A stretch of DNA of 64,000 nucleotides from Anthostomella pinea (GCA_963556695.1 CAUWAG010000007.1:496001-560000), one strand, 5' to 3'. Shown: positions 22,191 through 33,478, numbered from the stretch's first letter. A program made the numbers and translations. The notes: generated by a model from the sequence alone, not told the origin.

Positions 22191-23114
22191 TCACTGCTCC
22201 GTTGCTAAGGCGTCTGTCGCATCTGCTACGCCCCCTTCATCATTGTCCGACAATATGGAATCATTCTCCGGCTCGTTCGCAACCCTGTGCGCCTCCCGGA
22301 GTCGCCTGACTCTCTGCTTATCGGTCTGACTTCTATCCTTCGGAAGCTTCACGCCCTGTGCCCAAGTGAAACAATTGTCTGGATCCCAGCGCTCTTTGAC
22401 ACATCGTAACTTTTCAAGGTTATGGCCGTAGTATGCCACTTCATGAGCCTCTGGGTTCAGCGACGCGTCAGGGAAATTGACATATGAAGCGTGTCCCCCG
22501 AGAGCGAATGGACGTATTCTGTCCTTGAAGTTTTTCAGGACGCCTCGCATCTCTTCCTCCATCCACTTATCTTCCCACTGGACCTGGATGTAGGTGTGGT
22601 AGACGGTTTTACGCCAGCGGAATGCTGTGGCTGAGTCTGTGTGTGAATGAGATCGATAGCTGGGCCGTGTTCCCTTTGGCTGTTTCTTTGAACACCTCAA
22701 GTTCCTGAAAAATAAAGTCCGTAATTTTCTTGATCGTGTGCTCGTCATTTGAGAGAGCGAATGACGCCATCAGCCGGCGGTTCCGGGTTCGGTTCGTGGC
22801 AAACGAAGCTCGGCTTTCCTCGAACCACTGCTCGATTTTTCGGGCAATACGCGCTGCTTTAGCTTTTTTGTAAGCACCTTGTGTGTGACACCTTTGTAAA
22901 TGTGCTGTCGGTACTCTTCCCGTTTGCCATCATAACAGTTAAGAAAGCGTATTGATGTGTCCGCTTTTCCTGTCTCTTTGGTATTACACAGCCAGGTACT
23001 GTCTGTCCATAGTGAGGTTTTCGGGCCAGTTGGGGGTATGAACAGCATTCATCGTGCTGAGAATGTCCTGATTGCTTTCTTCGTTTGTTGACCAAGTATG
23101 TCTCCCAGCTGCTA

Positions 23115-25349
23115 CCATCCGACCCCCCGAACCGGCACACCCCCCCAACCGGCACAGCCAAACCCCACAATCACCACCAAAAGTCCCCTTACTCACTTAC
23201 ACGGATTACAGCCCTTTTTGAGGGTATCTAGACTTTCTTTAGATGGTTAGATAGCCCTTTTCTTGGTGTTTAGCGGAATATAGATTATTTAATTGCTGGG
23301 CCATCGGCATCGGTATTTAGCAGCCTCCGTGCCCCGCCCTTAAATGCAAATTTGCTATAGAATTCTCTCTGTGAGCCCCTGTCCCTCATGCACCACAGCA
23401 TCCTGAAGCCAGCCACGATGCCTCCGCCCACGTATACAGAGGATGATGTGGTGGATGCCTACCTAGACGTCACAGATAATGGCATGTCCGTGAGAAAATC
23501 CAGCCAAAAATACGGCGTCCCGGCCAGCACGCTGTCAGCACGCATAAAGGGGAGAGGGACTAAAACGGAGGCTCACACCACCGAGCAGAGAATTTCTCCC
23601 GAGCAAGAAAGCAAGGTAGCAGCCTGGATATTGCGCCAGGAGACTTTGGGGCTTGCCCCTTCTCACTCAGCTGTCAGGGAAATTGTGGTAGAACTCCTAA
23701 AAAGAAAGGGGGATTTCGCACCACTTGGGAACCACTATATGGACAGCTTTAAACGACGCAACCCTACCATTCAGACTAAAATCGGCAAGCGAATGGAATC
23801 CGCTCGGTTTAAGGGGTTTACCCCTAAGTCTGTGAACTGGTTCTTCAACATCTTGGAGGACTACGGCTGGGTGAAGCCAGAAAATACGTACAATATCGAT
23901 AAGGGCGGCATCATGTCGGGTTTTGGTAACTCTTTCGAGCCCCCTACCCTCACAGTCAACTAACTACCCTTATAGGCATCGATTCCCTAGTTCTGGGAAG
24001 TTCTGAGACGAGGAAAGCTTTCCTAAAGAGCCCCCAGGGCCGCTCGTGGACATCTTTCATCGAGACCATTTTAGCTACCGGTAGAGTACTCAAACCAGGC
24101 TTGATTTTCAAGGGAAAAGATCTTCAAGCGCAGTGGTTCCTCGAGGAATTCCAGAAGATAGCCGACTGGTACTATATAACGTCGGAAAACGGCTGGACCA
24201 GTAACGATATCGCCTGCCAGTGGCTTGAGCACGTTTTCATACCACAAGTAGATGAAATTCGTGGCCAGGAGCAGTGGGAACCAGTCCTTTTGATCCTAGA
24301 TGGCCATGGTAGCCATACCTCCGTACGTACACCAATTTTTTCTATTTTATTTACTGATTATTTAATTTATTCCCATTTAAACAGCAACTGACTGTAGAAA
24401 GGACGAATTTATGATGCGGTGTTATTTTGCCAACATCTTGCTATGCTTTTTCCCAGCACATACCAGCCATGGAATGCAACCACTGGATAACGGCCCCTAT
24501 AACGCCCTCAAGTCCTACTACCAGAGATTCCTCACCCAATTAAATTCTCTGACTGATTCCTCTCCTGTTAACAAGATCAACTTTATCCGCTATTATAGCA
24601 AGGCAAGGGACATGGCATTTACGCCAAAAAACATCCGCTTGGGCTTCCGAGTAACGGGGTGCTACCCAATTAGCCGCAAAAAGTGTCTAGACCATCCAGA
24701 AATCCAAGAAGACAAGCGGAAGACCCCCGAGCCGGAAGAACAGGAAGACTCGGAGCCGGAGGACCAACAGACCCCTACCACGAGCCGGCAAATCCGGGAT
24801 TTCGGGAAGAACCGATCCCCAGCCACTCGGCTGAAGTTCCGGAAGATCTCCCATGCCTTTGAGAACCAGGAGACGGAGCTGGCCATAAAAGACCAGAAGA
24901 TCAGGGCCTTAGAGGCTGAACTGGAGCGGCTACAGCCCAAGAAGAGGAAGAAGATACTAAATCCCAACAAAAAGTTCATGACAATGATAGAAATACTAGC
25001 CCAGGGTGGTAATCTGTTAGTTCCGGTTGCTGTAGAGTCTTCTTCTTCTTCTTCAGAGTCGGAGGTTGTTGAAGACGGGGTGGAGGAGGACGAGGAGGTT
25101 GCGGACGCTGAGGAGGCTGTAGAAGCCCCTGTTGCAGAAGCCCAGATGACTAGATCTGGGCGGTCAATCCGGGCGCCGGCTAGATACGTCGATTGAGCAG
25201 CCAAAACACCACAGAATGATAATTTTGCTGATTTTTTCGACCCTATACAGCCTCAAATGCGTGTAAGTGAGTAGGGGGGTCTTTTGGTGGTGGTGGCGGG
25301 GTTTGGCTGTGCCGGTAGTGGGGGTGTGCCGGTTCGGGGGGTCGGATGG
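23115..25349 (+). mobile_element. Pogo-type DNA transposon (2,235 bp) inserted in the oxidase gene
   Basis: Terminal inverted repeats of about 95 bp: CCATCCGACCCCCCGAACCG at the left, the same on the reverse strand at the right, both running to CTCACTTACACG. TA duplications at 23113-23114 and 25350-25351. The element carries a plus-strand transposase (23388-25196) with helix-turn-helix, DDE domain and acidic tail. The TIRs are well preserved, suggesting a more recent insertion than the neighbours. Confidence 0.92.
23388..25196 (+). pseudogene. Pogo-type transposase (HTH_psq, CENP-B HTH, DDE_1), damaged
   Basis: 23388-23963 encodes the N-terminal psq-type helix-turn-helix (MSVRKSSQKYGVPASTLSAR), the CENP-B-type HTH and the first catalytic region, which reads YNIDKGG where the family has NxDE (Glu to Lys, GAG to AAG). 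A frameshift and stop follow. 24101-24390 has LLILDGHGSHTS (second Asp). A probable intron, donor GTACAC at 24331-24336 and acceptor AAACAG at 24384, joins it to 24385 onward with MQPLDNGPYNALK (third Asp). The C-terminus is Ser/Glu-rich, ending RSIRAPARYVD. One stop and frame change make this copy defective. Confidence 0.83.
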
Positions 25350-26476
25350 TACTGTTCGTCCCTTACTCACTAATTGTCTAACCGTCATTTTGACCTCAAC
25401 GACAACACCGAAATTCGCACCACCTGCACCGCAGAGCTGTGGGTACGTCAGTATGGTATCCTTGAGCGAAACACACGTTACTAATATTGGAGCGATACAA
25501 AGGTGCAGAGCCTATCTTGAGAAAAGGCTTCAACCATGGAAAGATTTTATACGTACCGCCCAGAAGAGTGCCTCTTCCCAGGAGCCGTCCTCTTCATTGT
25601 CCGTAACGTTGACGCACTTTCCATCAGCTGTGACGAGTGTCGCCTCGATCAAATCATCGCAGCCCATGCCGAGTGTCCGCGTAAAGGGGCTAATGCCGCC
25701 TCCCAAGAGGAATCCAGAAACTTCGACGTTCAGACATCCTGTCATAAAAGAGTTAGTTCCAATGTCATAAAATGCTGGTAGGGACAACTAACGTCCGCCG
25801 TTGACGACCCAGCCGTCATGGCGACCATCGATCAGGGTCTTGTATGCGTTGCCCCAAAGCGCACCGCCCCCCCATAGTCAAAACCTTCTTGTCCCAATCA
25901 AGGATGACCTTATTCATCTTGCCGAGGTCCAACAAGTAACCTTCATCAGCAGTGGAGGCACCCGAGTAGCTGTGGCCCGCATTTCTGATCGTAATCGGTA
26001 TGCCTTCGCGGCGTGATGCTTTGACGATAACCTGGACATCAGCCGTACTCCGGGGCTGCACTACGGCTCTAGGTCGACCGAAGCGGTAAAGAAGATTTGA
26101 GGTGGCTACGATACGCCCATACTGCATCAAGGTAAGTTACTTTTATTGTGTGGGCACGCTCGACTGTCGGGAGTTGAGGTGGACGAGTGTCTTGGTGAGA
26201 GATGGAAAAAAGCCTCGAGGGATGAGGAAAGGAGAAGGGAGTAAGTAAGGACGGCATGTTGCTTACCTCTGCATGGTCTACCCCCGTTGGCGTATGCACA
26301 GGAATTTCAGATTCTATCAGCTCTTCGATCACCTTCTCGGCAGCAGATTTAGCCATCTTGTTGACATTTTCCGAAGTGTCACTTTCCGAGTAGAGGCTTT
26401 CCGAGCTTACACTTGTTGGCGGCTGAGGCCTCTTTCTTTTATTACCAGCAGTTCCTGACCTGGTACGGGTGCTCAT

Positions 26477-27176
26477 ATTGGAGAGTGGGATAAAGGTTAG
26501 CTGGGATAAGGCGTGGCTTCGTGCGAGTGAAGATGGCGAAGGAGGTTGGTAATAGTCCTTGCTTATGCTTCTAGATGCTAGATACTGATTGAAATTTATG
26601 GAATATGGACGAGGACGCTGTGGTAATCTATGTAAATCTTTGTTCGAAGCTTGCGTCACTGCGAGCGGTAATATGTCTTAGACGGCCATAGTCCGGGACA
26701 AAGACTTGCACAGAGAGAGACCGCTGACGAGATCCGAAGGCGCTCGCTGCAGCTTAAAAGCCAGAGAAAAGTCCGCGGGACTACGGTTCTTCTCTTTGTC
26801 GGCACTGGGAACGGAAAACTACTGACAGGCCGAGTCGGGACAATTATGTGGCGGCTGAGAGAGGAAGAGCTAGACAAATGAGCTCGTCACACCGTGCGCT
26901 ACCTAGGGGTGCATGTACGTTATCAACCGAAATGACAATTAATAGATAGCTCTGTTGCAGGTAAATCTGTTGTATTGGTAAATGTGTGCGTGGAGGCGAG
27001 TGGCACTGAAAGTGGGCTAAACCCTTATATATAGCTTGATGTATTTATTAAAAAATAATCGGCGGTAACTCTTTTTATAAATTAAAAGTACAAGGCTTAT
27101 TATAACGAAGCTTATTAAGTTATTCCTTTTTAAGATCGATTATTTTAACGATATAATAATAACTTATTATTACATA
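26477..27176. other. 5' flank of the oxidase pseudogene grading into AT-rich DNA
   Basis: 26477-26950 is normal composition and should hold the original oxidase promoter. 27020-27176 becomes AT-rich up to the TA target of the Fot1-like element. No other gene. Confidence 0.5.
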
Positions 27177-27178
27177 TA

Positions 27179-29038
27179 ACGTAGCTGACAAGTGAGTTGA
27201 CATTACAAGCGAGTTGGCACTCGTCATGAACTTTCCAACCAATACGATTCAAACCATCATATCTCCACCAACAACAATGGCACTGCGTTATAACGAATCA
27301 GACTTGCAGCTAGCTGTTCAAGCTAAACGACGTGACCCTCATATTCCTATATTTCAGCTTGCGAAACTCTTCAACGTCCCTCGTTCCACTTTGAGCAATA
27401 GAGTCAAAGGAATGCCATCACGACGCGACAGCATGCCCAATACTTTGAAACTTATGGTTTCCGAAGAGAATACCATTTGTTCCTTCATTCTCGACCTGGA
27501 TGCGCGAGCATTTCCGCCCCGGTACAGTTATGTTGAAGATATGGCGAATCAATTGTTGGCGGCGCGTGGGGCTGGACGCGTTGGAAAGAACTGAACGCGG
27601 AACTTCATCAAACGTACACCAGGCCTCCGGACGCGTTTTCATCGGAAGATAGACTACCAGAGGGTCTTGAACGAGGATCCAGACGCGTATTGCGCGTGGT
27701 CTCGCTAAGTTGCAGCGGCAGTCGCGAAACATGGTATCCAAGACGCGGATATTTACAACTTCGATGAGACTGGGTTTATGATGGGCATTATTGGGTCCGG
27801 CATGGTCGTTATAAGCGCCGAAAGACGTGGCAGGCCTAGACAAGCTCAGCAAGGCAACAGGGAATGGTCTACAACAATCTCTGCTGTTAATGCTGATGGT
27901 TGGGTGGTCCCGCCGTTCATCATTCTAAAGGGCAAAACCCACCTCGCGTCATGGTATCGCGACACGATATTACCACGCGATTGGAAGGTGGCCGTGTCCG
28001 ACAACGGGTGGACCACGAATGAGATTGGTTTGGAATGGATTCAGCATTTCGACAAGTATACCAGACCGCGTATGACTGCTGATAAACGCCTCCTCATCCT
28101 AGATGGTCACGAAAGCCACCATTCCCAGGTCTTTGAGGATTATTGTCAGAACAACAGCATTATCACCCTTTGTATGCCTGCCCACTCGTCACACAGGCTC
28201 CAGCCTCTAGATGTCGGCTGTTTTAGCCCGCTCAAACGAGCTTACGGTCGCATGATTAAGGATCTCATCCGGCGTCATATAACCCACGTTTCGAAGGAGG
28301 ACTTCCTTGCAGCGTTTTATGAAGCACACAACGCTGCTATGACGCCAGGAAACATTCGAGCAGGTTTCAGTGCCACTGGGCTTGTTCCTTTTAACCCAGA
28401 AAGTGTCATTTCAAAGCTGGATGCTGTCGCTGTCATACGAACACCGTCGCCAGACCCCAATCTGCCACCCACTACTTGGACTTCGAAGACGCCTACCACC
28501 ATTAACGAAGCGGTAAACCAATCGGTTTATATCCGAAACCGAGTCAGAAACCACCAGGGAAGCTCACTTACATTAATAATTAATGCGTTGAGCTCGTTTT
28601 TGAAGGCTACATACGGTCTTATGCATAAGGTCGCTTTGGTTGATTCCCGGGTCCGCGAACTAAAAGAGGCCAATCACCTACTAAGTAAACGCCGGAGAAC
28701 AAAAAACAAACGTCTAGTGAAAAGAGGAATACTTTCCGTTAAAGATGTAGTAGATCTTCAGGCTACAAAGGATGGTGCTGAGCTGGCAAAACAGGAAATG
28801 GGTGAAGGTAGTTGTCGTCCAAGGCGGGCGGCAGCGCGTGGGCGACGGTGTGGCGTTTGCGGCAATATTGGCCATAATGCGCGAACTTGTACAATAGAGA
28901 TAGAAACCTCTGAGGAAGAGGAATCCGATTGATTGAATTGAACTGAATGCGTTGTGGTGAAGTTATTTGACATGGCAGTTGGAGAGTTCATGACGAGTGC
29001 CAACTCGCTTGTAATGTCAACTCGCTTGTCAGCTACGT
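27179..29038 (+). mobile_element. Fot1-like DNA transposon (1,860 bp) with terminal inverted repeats
   Basis: Starts ACGTAGCTGACAAG and ends with its reverse complement; the inverted repeat runs about 55 bp through GCGAGTTGGCACTCGTCATG with one mismatch. TA duplications at 27177-27178 and 29039-29040. Size, TA target and transposase place it in the fungal Fot1/Pot group of the pogo superfamily. The coding region is almost intact (one 1-nt frameshift near 27595 and one stop near 27707), so this copy decayed only slightly compared with the one at 1-1313. Confidence 0.93.
27214..28932 (+). pseudogene. Fot1-like transposase with C-terminal zinc knuckle, nearly intact
   Basis: 27214-27594 encodes the HTH_psq region (FQLAKLFNVPRSTLSNRVKG) and the start of the CENP-B HTH. 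A single-base deletion near 27595 and a TAA near 27707 break the frame. From 27778 384 residues are open: NFDETGF just before, then LLILDGHESHHS and HRLQPLDVGCFSPLK (the DDD triad). The C-terminus carries CGVCGNIGHNARTC, a CX2CX4HX4C zinc knuckle, followed by an acidic end. A zinc knuckle fused to a pogo-type transposase suggests an added nucleic-acid-binding module. Confidence 0.88.
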
Positions 29039-29040
29039 TA

Positions 29041-29204
29041 GGTATATATAAAATTAAAAGATATAATGGTAACGTTGTGTTTTTAATGCGTTATAAATAA
29101 TATTATTTTCCGGCCGATAATATCAAAGCACTGTTAAATAATTTGAACTTTCTTAATTCTTTTATTAAAAAGACTTTTGTTACAAACCAACAAATACCAT
29201 GGCC
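29041..29204. other. AT-rich spacer between transposons
   Basis: Short AT-rich DNA, no features. Confidence 0.5.
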
Positions 29205-29644
29205 TGTTGGAGGGCCAAGGGGAGTACACCAAGAACCAATGAAATCAGAAGCCAGGAACGGAACAATGGGTATTACGGATTACATAACAAAAGTCACATG
29301 ACGGATCACTGGATCAGGGAGTGAGCCAGTGAGCATCACTCTGGGACAAGGTGATCCTACTCCATCAGTAAGAGAGAGATTGGATATATAAGGACGGACA
29401 TTTCCCAGCTAGATAGATAGACAGTCTCTGCCTCAGTGATCAATTTAAGCATCTTAGCCAACCCTAAAGTGGGAGAAATCTCCTGACGACTCGACTATAC
29501 AGTGATCCCCTGAATCAGACCAAGCCCCAGCATCCGAGTGTCTTCTCGTTGACAGAAGCCTCTATTGTCTTTTGTGTTTACTTACCTCAGAACATAAACC
29601 CTATAGAACCCTTTAGCCTCATAGGTTAGACGGCTCGTCACAAC
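29205..29644 (+). repeat. Possible solo LTR (copia-like)
   Basis: A GC-normal block of about 440 bp in AT-rich surroundings. It begins TGTTGGAGGGCC and ends near CGTCACAAC, with a promoter-like GGATATATAAGGACGGACAT at 29372 and a downstream CTTCTCGTTGACAGAAG. A similar TGTTGGGAGG start, TATATAAGGACTGACA and CTTCTCGTTGAAATAG occur at 12637-12790. The right boundary and a target duplication are not clear, so the call is tentative. Confidence 0.4.
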
Positions 29645-30066
29645 TTTAAACATTCCGGATTTAAACTTCGAAAAGTAATTTATAATATCCTTATAAGCGG
29701 GCTTTTCATAATTAAATCCCTCAATAAACCCGTTATTTTTAATAAACTAATTAATAAAACGCTTAATTTTTTTCCCCAGACCTTTTTCAAAAACGCTTGA
29801 TTATAATTACGCTTTTTCCTTTTATATTTGTAGCTAGTAAATAACCATACGGAAGAAATCCGTTTCCTTTTAATTGAATATTTTCGTCTTAAATAATAAA
29901 AGAACAAATATTTACGGTTATTTAAACGGCTATATTAAAAAGCCTTATTAGCTTTTAACATAATCCATTCACTCTTTAAATCTCTTTTTATTGTGATTGT
30001 TTATATAAAACTAGTAATGTTAATCGAAATATAAGTTATAACAAGTATAATAGTTAGTGTTTAATA
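29645..30066. other. AT-rich tract
   Basis: AT-rich, RIP-like composition up to the gypsy target site. Small open frames here look random. Confidence 0.6.
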
Positions 30067-30071
30067 TATAC

Positions 30072-30283
30072 TGTGACGGCCTGCACAGACCTTCCCACAT
30101 GACAAGTGGATACTTCCTAATAGGGGAAGGATCTGACCAGAGGATCCCCTTAAAGGGGCAACCTCCCACTGTACCTATCTCTCTCTCTCTTCCTTTCCTC
30201 TCTAGTCTTGATATTCTTGTTAATAGAGTAATAGCTGCTTGCTGCTGGTTATGTACCAGCTCCTCAGTACGCTCGCCGTGACA
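30072..30283 (+). repeat. 5' LTR of the gypsy element
   Basis: 212 bp, TG...CA. It contains a pyrimidine-rich run CTCTCTCTCTCTTCC (30178-30203) immediately before AGTCTTGATATT. Given the complementarity to the primer site, the RNA start (beginning of R) is inferred at about 30204. Confidence 0.93.
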
Positions 30284-30284
30284 T

Positions 30285-30296
30285 AATATCAAGACT
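30285..30296 (+). promoter_or_regulatory. Self-primer binding site of the gypsy element
   Basis: AATATCAAGACT begins one base after the 5' LTR and is the perfect reverse complement of AGTCTTGATATT at 30204-30215 within the LTR. In Tf1-type elements the first bases of the RNA fold back on such a site and prime minus-strand synthesis in place of a tRNA. No tRNA-type primer site was seen. Confidence 0.75.
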
Positions 30297-30639
30297 CCTC
30301 CATACCAGATTAGAAGCCTTGTCTTCAGATCACCACTGCAAGGAGTTTTGCCTCTAGTAGTGACAGGTGCAGTGTCTCTGAACACCCACCTATCCCAAGA
30401 CTTTATTACCCCTTTATTAACCCACCTATCATTACTACTGATTTCGTCCAACACATTGTGACGATGAGTACCATTATCATTCTAGAACATCAGGATAGTT
30501 CTGAAGGGACTGAAAGACCAGCCCAACCTATCCAAACATCGCCCAATACGAACAACCTTCCCCCAAACAAAGAACCAAAGAAACAAAGAACCAAGGCACG
30601 AGGGGGCTAAGCAAGCCGAACACGCGATCAAGGGCCGCT

Positions 30640-31890
30640 TTGACCCACAGCAAATCTCCCTCAAACGCTTCATCGTCTCCATCTTCCTCCAGGATCACAT
30701 CTCTGGACCCACAGACCCAGCCCATGGCACCAACCATGAGCGGTGCTCTGGGCCGATCAAACGACCCCTTGCTCTTCAACCTGGATGCGCTTACGCCAGA
30801 GCAGCTAGCCAGACTGCAAACCGAACTACACACCCGGATCCCGAGGTCTGAGCCACCAAGGCCCACAACAGAACGAGCCTTTCCTTCCTTGGGAACAGGT
30901 TCTCCACACACAACGACCCGTAGATGGGACTCCCCAGCTTCTATGGCATCAACCTCAAATGCCATGCGACATTCCATCAAGCTGGCAGACCCTGCAAAGC
31001 TGAGTGACGGTCAAAACCCAACCTTTGAACAGTAAAAGAACAGTACTCAACGCAAGCTACGGACCAACTGGTGGCTCTTCACTACAAGAAAATCAAAATT
31101 TGACTGGCTTTGTACGCTAATAAAAGGTGATATAGCTATAACATTAGAACCATTCATCTCTAAAAAGAACGCCGAGTCACTTACTACTATTGAAGAGGTG
31201 TATGACCTTCTCTGGTCCTCTTACAGCAATCCCGACGCAGCTGCTCAAGCCAGAGATCAGCTCCATGATCTGTGGATGGAACCAGTGCAAGACTTCTACT
31301 CCTTTTGTTCCACATGGGTTCTCTTAGTCAGCAAGGCAGGCCTGTCCCGGACAGAATGGAAGTATGAACTGAACGGAAAGCTGACACCACCCCTGAGGAT
31401 ACAAGTGATGGCTTCTTACCTTGACTCTAATATTTCTTTTAACCAATTTCGAAATATATGTTCTAACAATATTTAACAATTTGCAGAGATTAAACGAGTC
31501 AAGAAGCAGCGCCAAAGTTTCTTAAAAGCTTCCTCTCGTCATACCATCACTGTGGCACCTGGACACCAGCAGCCCACCAGAAGCCTACCAACCCAAGCTT
31601 TGTCCAACCAAGCGATTGACACTACCTTCCAACCAGCAAGAGCATCACCTGATCAGAAGACTCTCCGTCTCTCTGCAGCCCCTGAAAGGAAGCACATTGA
31701 CCGATCACGCACACCCTACAAGGCAGAAAGCATTATATACTACTTGTGTGGCAAAGAGGGCCATATCGCTCCTAAATATCCAGACAAAAGAACTCCTTAT
31801 GTATATTTTCTGGAAGAAGACAATGAGGCCTCTTCTGGTCTGACCCAGGATGTTACTTCTAACAACGAGTCGGAAAACTCAAAGGCCTAG
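30640..31890 (+). pseudogene. Gypsy gag relic
   Basis: Open pieces 30640-31035, 31198-31476 and 31552-31890 cover the N-terminal, capsid and nucleocapsid parts. The capsid segment resembles retrotransposon gag (ARDQLHDLWMEPVQDFYSFC). The nucleocapsid zinc knuckle is damaged: YYLCGKEGHIAPKY keeps one Cys and the His, but the first and last Cys positions are Tyr (TGC/TGT to TAC/TAT). Confidence 0.8.
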
Positions 31891-31979
31891 GGAAAGTCTC
31901 CCACCTAGGCCTCCAATGTACTATTAATCAATTAGCTCAACACTCTCTTGAAATTCTATCACTTCGATCAGACCTCTCT

Positions 31980-32627
31980 GGCTTGATTGGCGGCAGTACC
32001 TTTGTGATGACTGTAACCATCCGATGGAATGGAATTACACTGTGTGTGAAAGTTTTGATTGATACCGGAGCAGAGGTTTATCTTTTAGGCAGCCGTTCAA
32101 TTATGAGCCCTTTGGCTCAACAATGGGAACTCCCTTAAAGACATTTTGATGAGCCCGCCACCCTGAATGGCTTTGGCAAGGGACATTCACAGGTTGTCAA
32201 CACAGTAATTGCAACAAACTTCCAGATTCAGGGAAGAACCTTCCAGGAAACCCCTATCCTAGAAGCAGAATTTGAACCCAGCAAGAACTTTGACCTTATT
32301 ATTGGCAAGCGGTTTTTGGCTGCTCACAACCTTCTACCAGACTGCTGGCGGAACCGCCTATATTTCCCACCAGAACTACCTTTCCTTACCAACTGGAAAA
32401 CCGACATCACCAACCCAGCTCGCCAGTGGTTAAGACAACGGGTTATCAACGCTCAGGCCCAGCAGGACATGCTCTATAGAGATTCACAATGGGAAGATCA
32501 AGAGAAACGCCCGCAGAAGATACTATGTCGCCCCCAAGTGCTGGCTATATGGGCAAGAGACTATCATCAGTCCTTACAGGCTATGAAAGACCAGTTAGCC
32601 AGACGGGACCGCCCGGCATCCTTGTAA
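31980..32627 (+). pseudogene. Gypsy aspartic protease region, broken
   Basis: Contains the active-site motif LIDTGAE at about 32058 and the downstream FDLIIGKRFL typical of the retropepsin C-terminal half. A stop lies at about 32138; the frame from 32316 to 32627 continues toward RT. Confidence 0.75.
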
Positions 32628-32822
32628 AAGACTTCCCCACGCCAGGCTGTTCATCCCAAGGTTAGCAAAGACACAATAGTGAACGTTCTGGGTGCGGATA
32701 TCCACCTAGTCTCAGGAAGTACCTTCTTTAGATGGGCTAGTTACCATCAGAAGGGGCAACATCAACGACACAGCTACGGAAATGTGTTCTCCTTTTCGGT
32801 ATATGAGCTTGATCAAGCCATT

Positions 32823-32835
32823 AATTACTCTATTG
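32823..32835. repeat. Target-site duplication of SINE copy B, left
   Basis: AATTACTCTATTG, repeated perfectly at 33401-33413 on the other side of the SINE. Confidence 0.9.
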
Positions 32836-33400
32836 GGCCGTATGGCGCAATGGTCAAATGCGCCTGGTTGTGTTCTCGTTTGTGCGGTGGGCGACGAGAA
32901 CAAGTGGGTTCGAATCCTGCTATGGCCCCCTTTCTGACCCGGCTTGTGCGAGTCGATAACCAGCACACGACAGTGGAGAGGCCCCATTTTATCGCAGAGC
33001 CCGATAGCCAAGCAGCTTGTCTCCACAATACCCACTCCTGCGAGGTTTTCCCCCTTGTGGTTTCCCTCGCCAGCAGATAACAAACACCTACTCCACCCAC
33101 CAATGCGACATATATCGAACGGCTACTGGAACGATATGTACACCAGAGAACTGAGGTTCACTGGGTCGCTTTGTCACTAGATAGGAGGTTTTTCTGACGG
33201 AATCGTGCTTGGGTATTGACTAAAACCATCTGAACACTCCAGATTGGTACCGCTACAGCGAGGATAGGCTCGTGCGCGGATCTGAATGTATCTAATTTGA
33301 CACCTCTACAACCTTGCGATGCAATGGCTCTGGGAGGCGTGGTTTGCACTACTGAGGAGCTACCCCCCACGTTAAATACAAAACAAACAAACAAACAAAC
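32836..33400 (+). mobile_element. tRNA-headed SINE, copy B (complete, 565 bp)
   Basis: Inserted in the gypsy pol region with a perfect 13-bp duplication. The 5' head (32836-32928) has intact RNA polymerase III boxes: A-box TGGCGCAATGG and B-box GGTTCGAATCC. Its acceptor-like stem pairs GGCCGTA with TATGGCC, and its T-arm is GTGGG-TTCGAAT-CCTGC. The anticodon region does not fold normally; instead GTTCTCGT pairs with ACGAGAAC. A unique body follows. The last about 80 bp before the (CAAA)n tail match the 3' end of the LINE fragment at 36466-37166. Confidence 0.93.
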
Positions 33401-33478
33401 AATTACTCTATTGATAAAGAGGACTCAGAGACTCAGTACCTGCTACGCAGCAGGCTTCCCCCAGAGGCACAAGATTTT

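Larger units (their letters stand above)
22191..26476 (-). pseudogene. BBE-type FAD-linked oxidase gene, split by a transposon
   Basis: Read on the minus strand from ATG 26476. Exon 1 (26476-26267) encodes a Ser-rich N-terminus with a KRKRP basic cluster. An intron at 26266-26122 leads to the FAD-binding PCMH domain (RNAGHSYSGAS, SGFLLGGGISPFTR, then LCGAGGANFGVVVEV across further introns). The gene is interrupted at TA 25350-25351 by a 2.2-kb transposon. It resumes at 23112 and ends with a BBE-domain C-terminus (ALGGHASYVNFPDASLNPEA, YYGHNLEKLRCVKERWDPDN) and an acidic tail. A 1-nt expansion in the C7 run at 25867-25873 also shifts the frame. The family oxidises diverse small metabolites with covalently bound FAD. 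There is no signal peptide, unlike most secreted BBE enzymes. Confidence 0.87.

Noticed and set aside
32836..32928. A functional tRNA gene
   Set aside because: The acceptor and T-arm pair and the pol III boxes are present, but the anticodon arm cannot form. The unit continues into a SINE body with target duplications.
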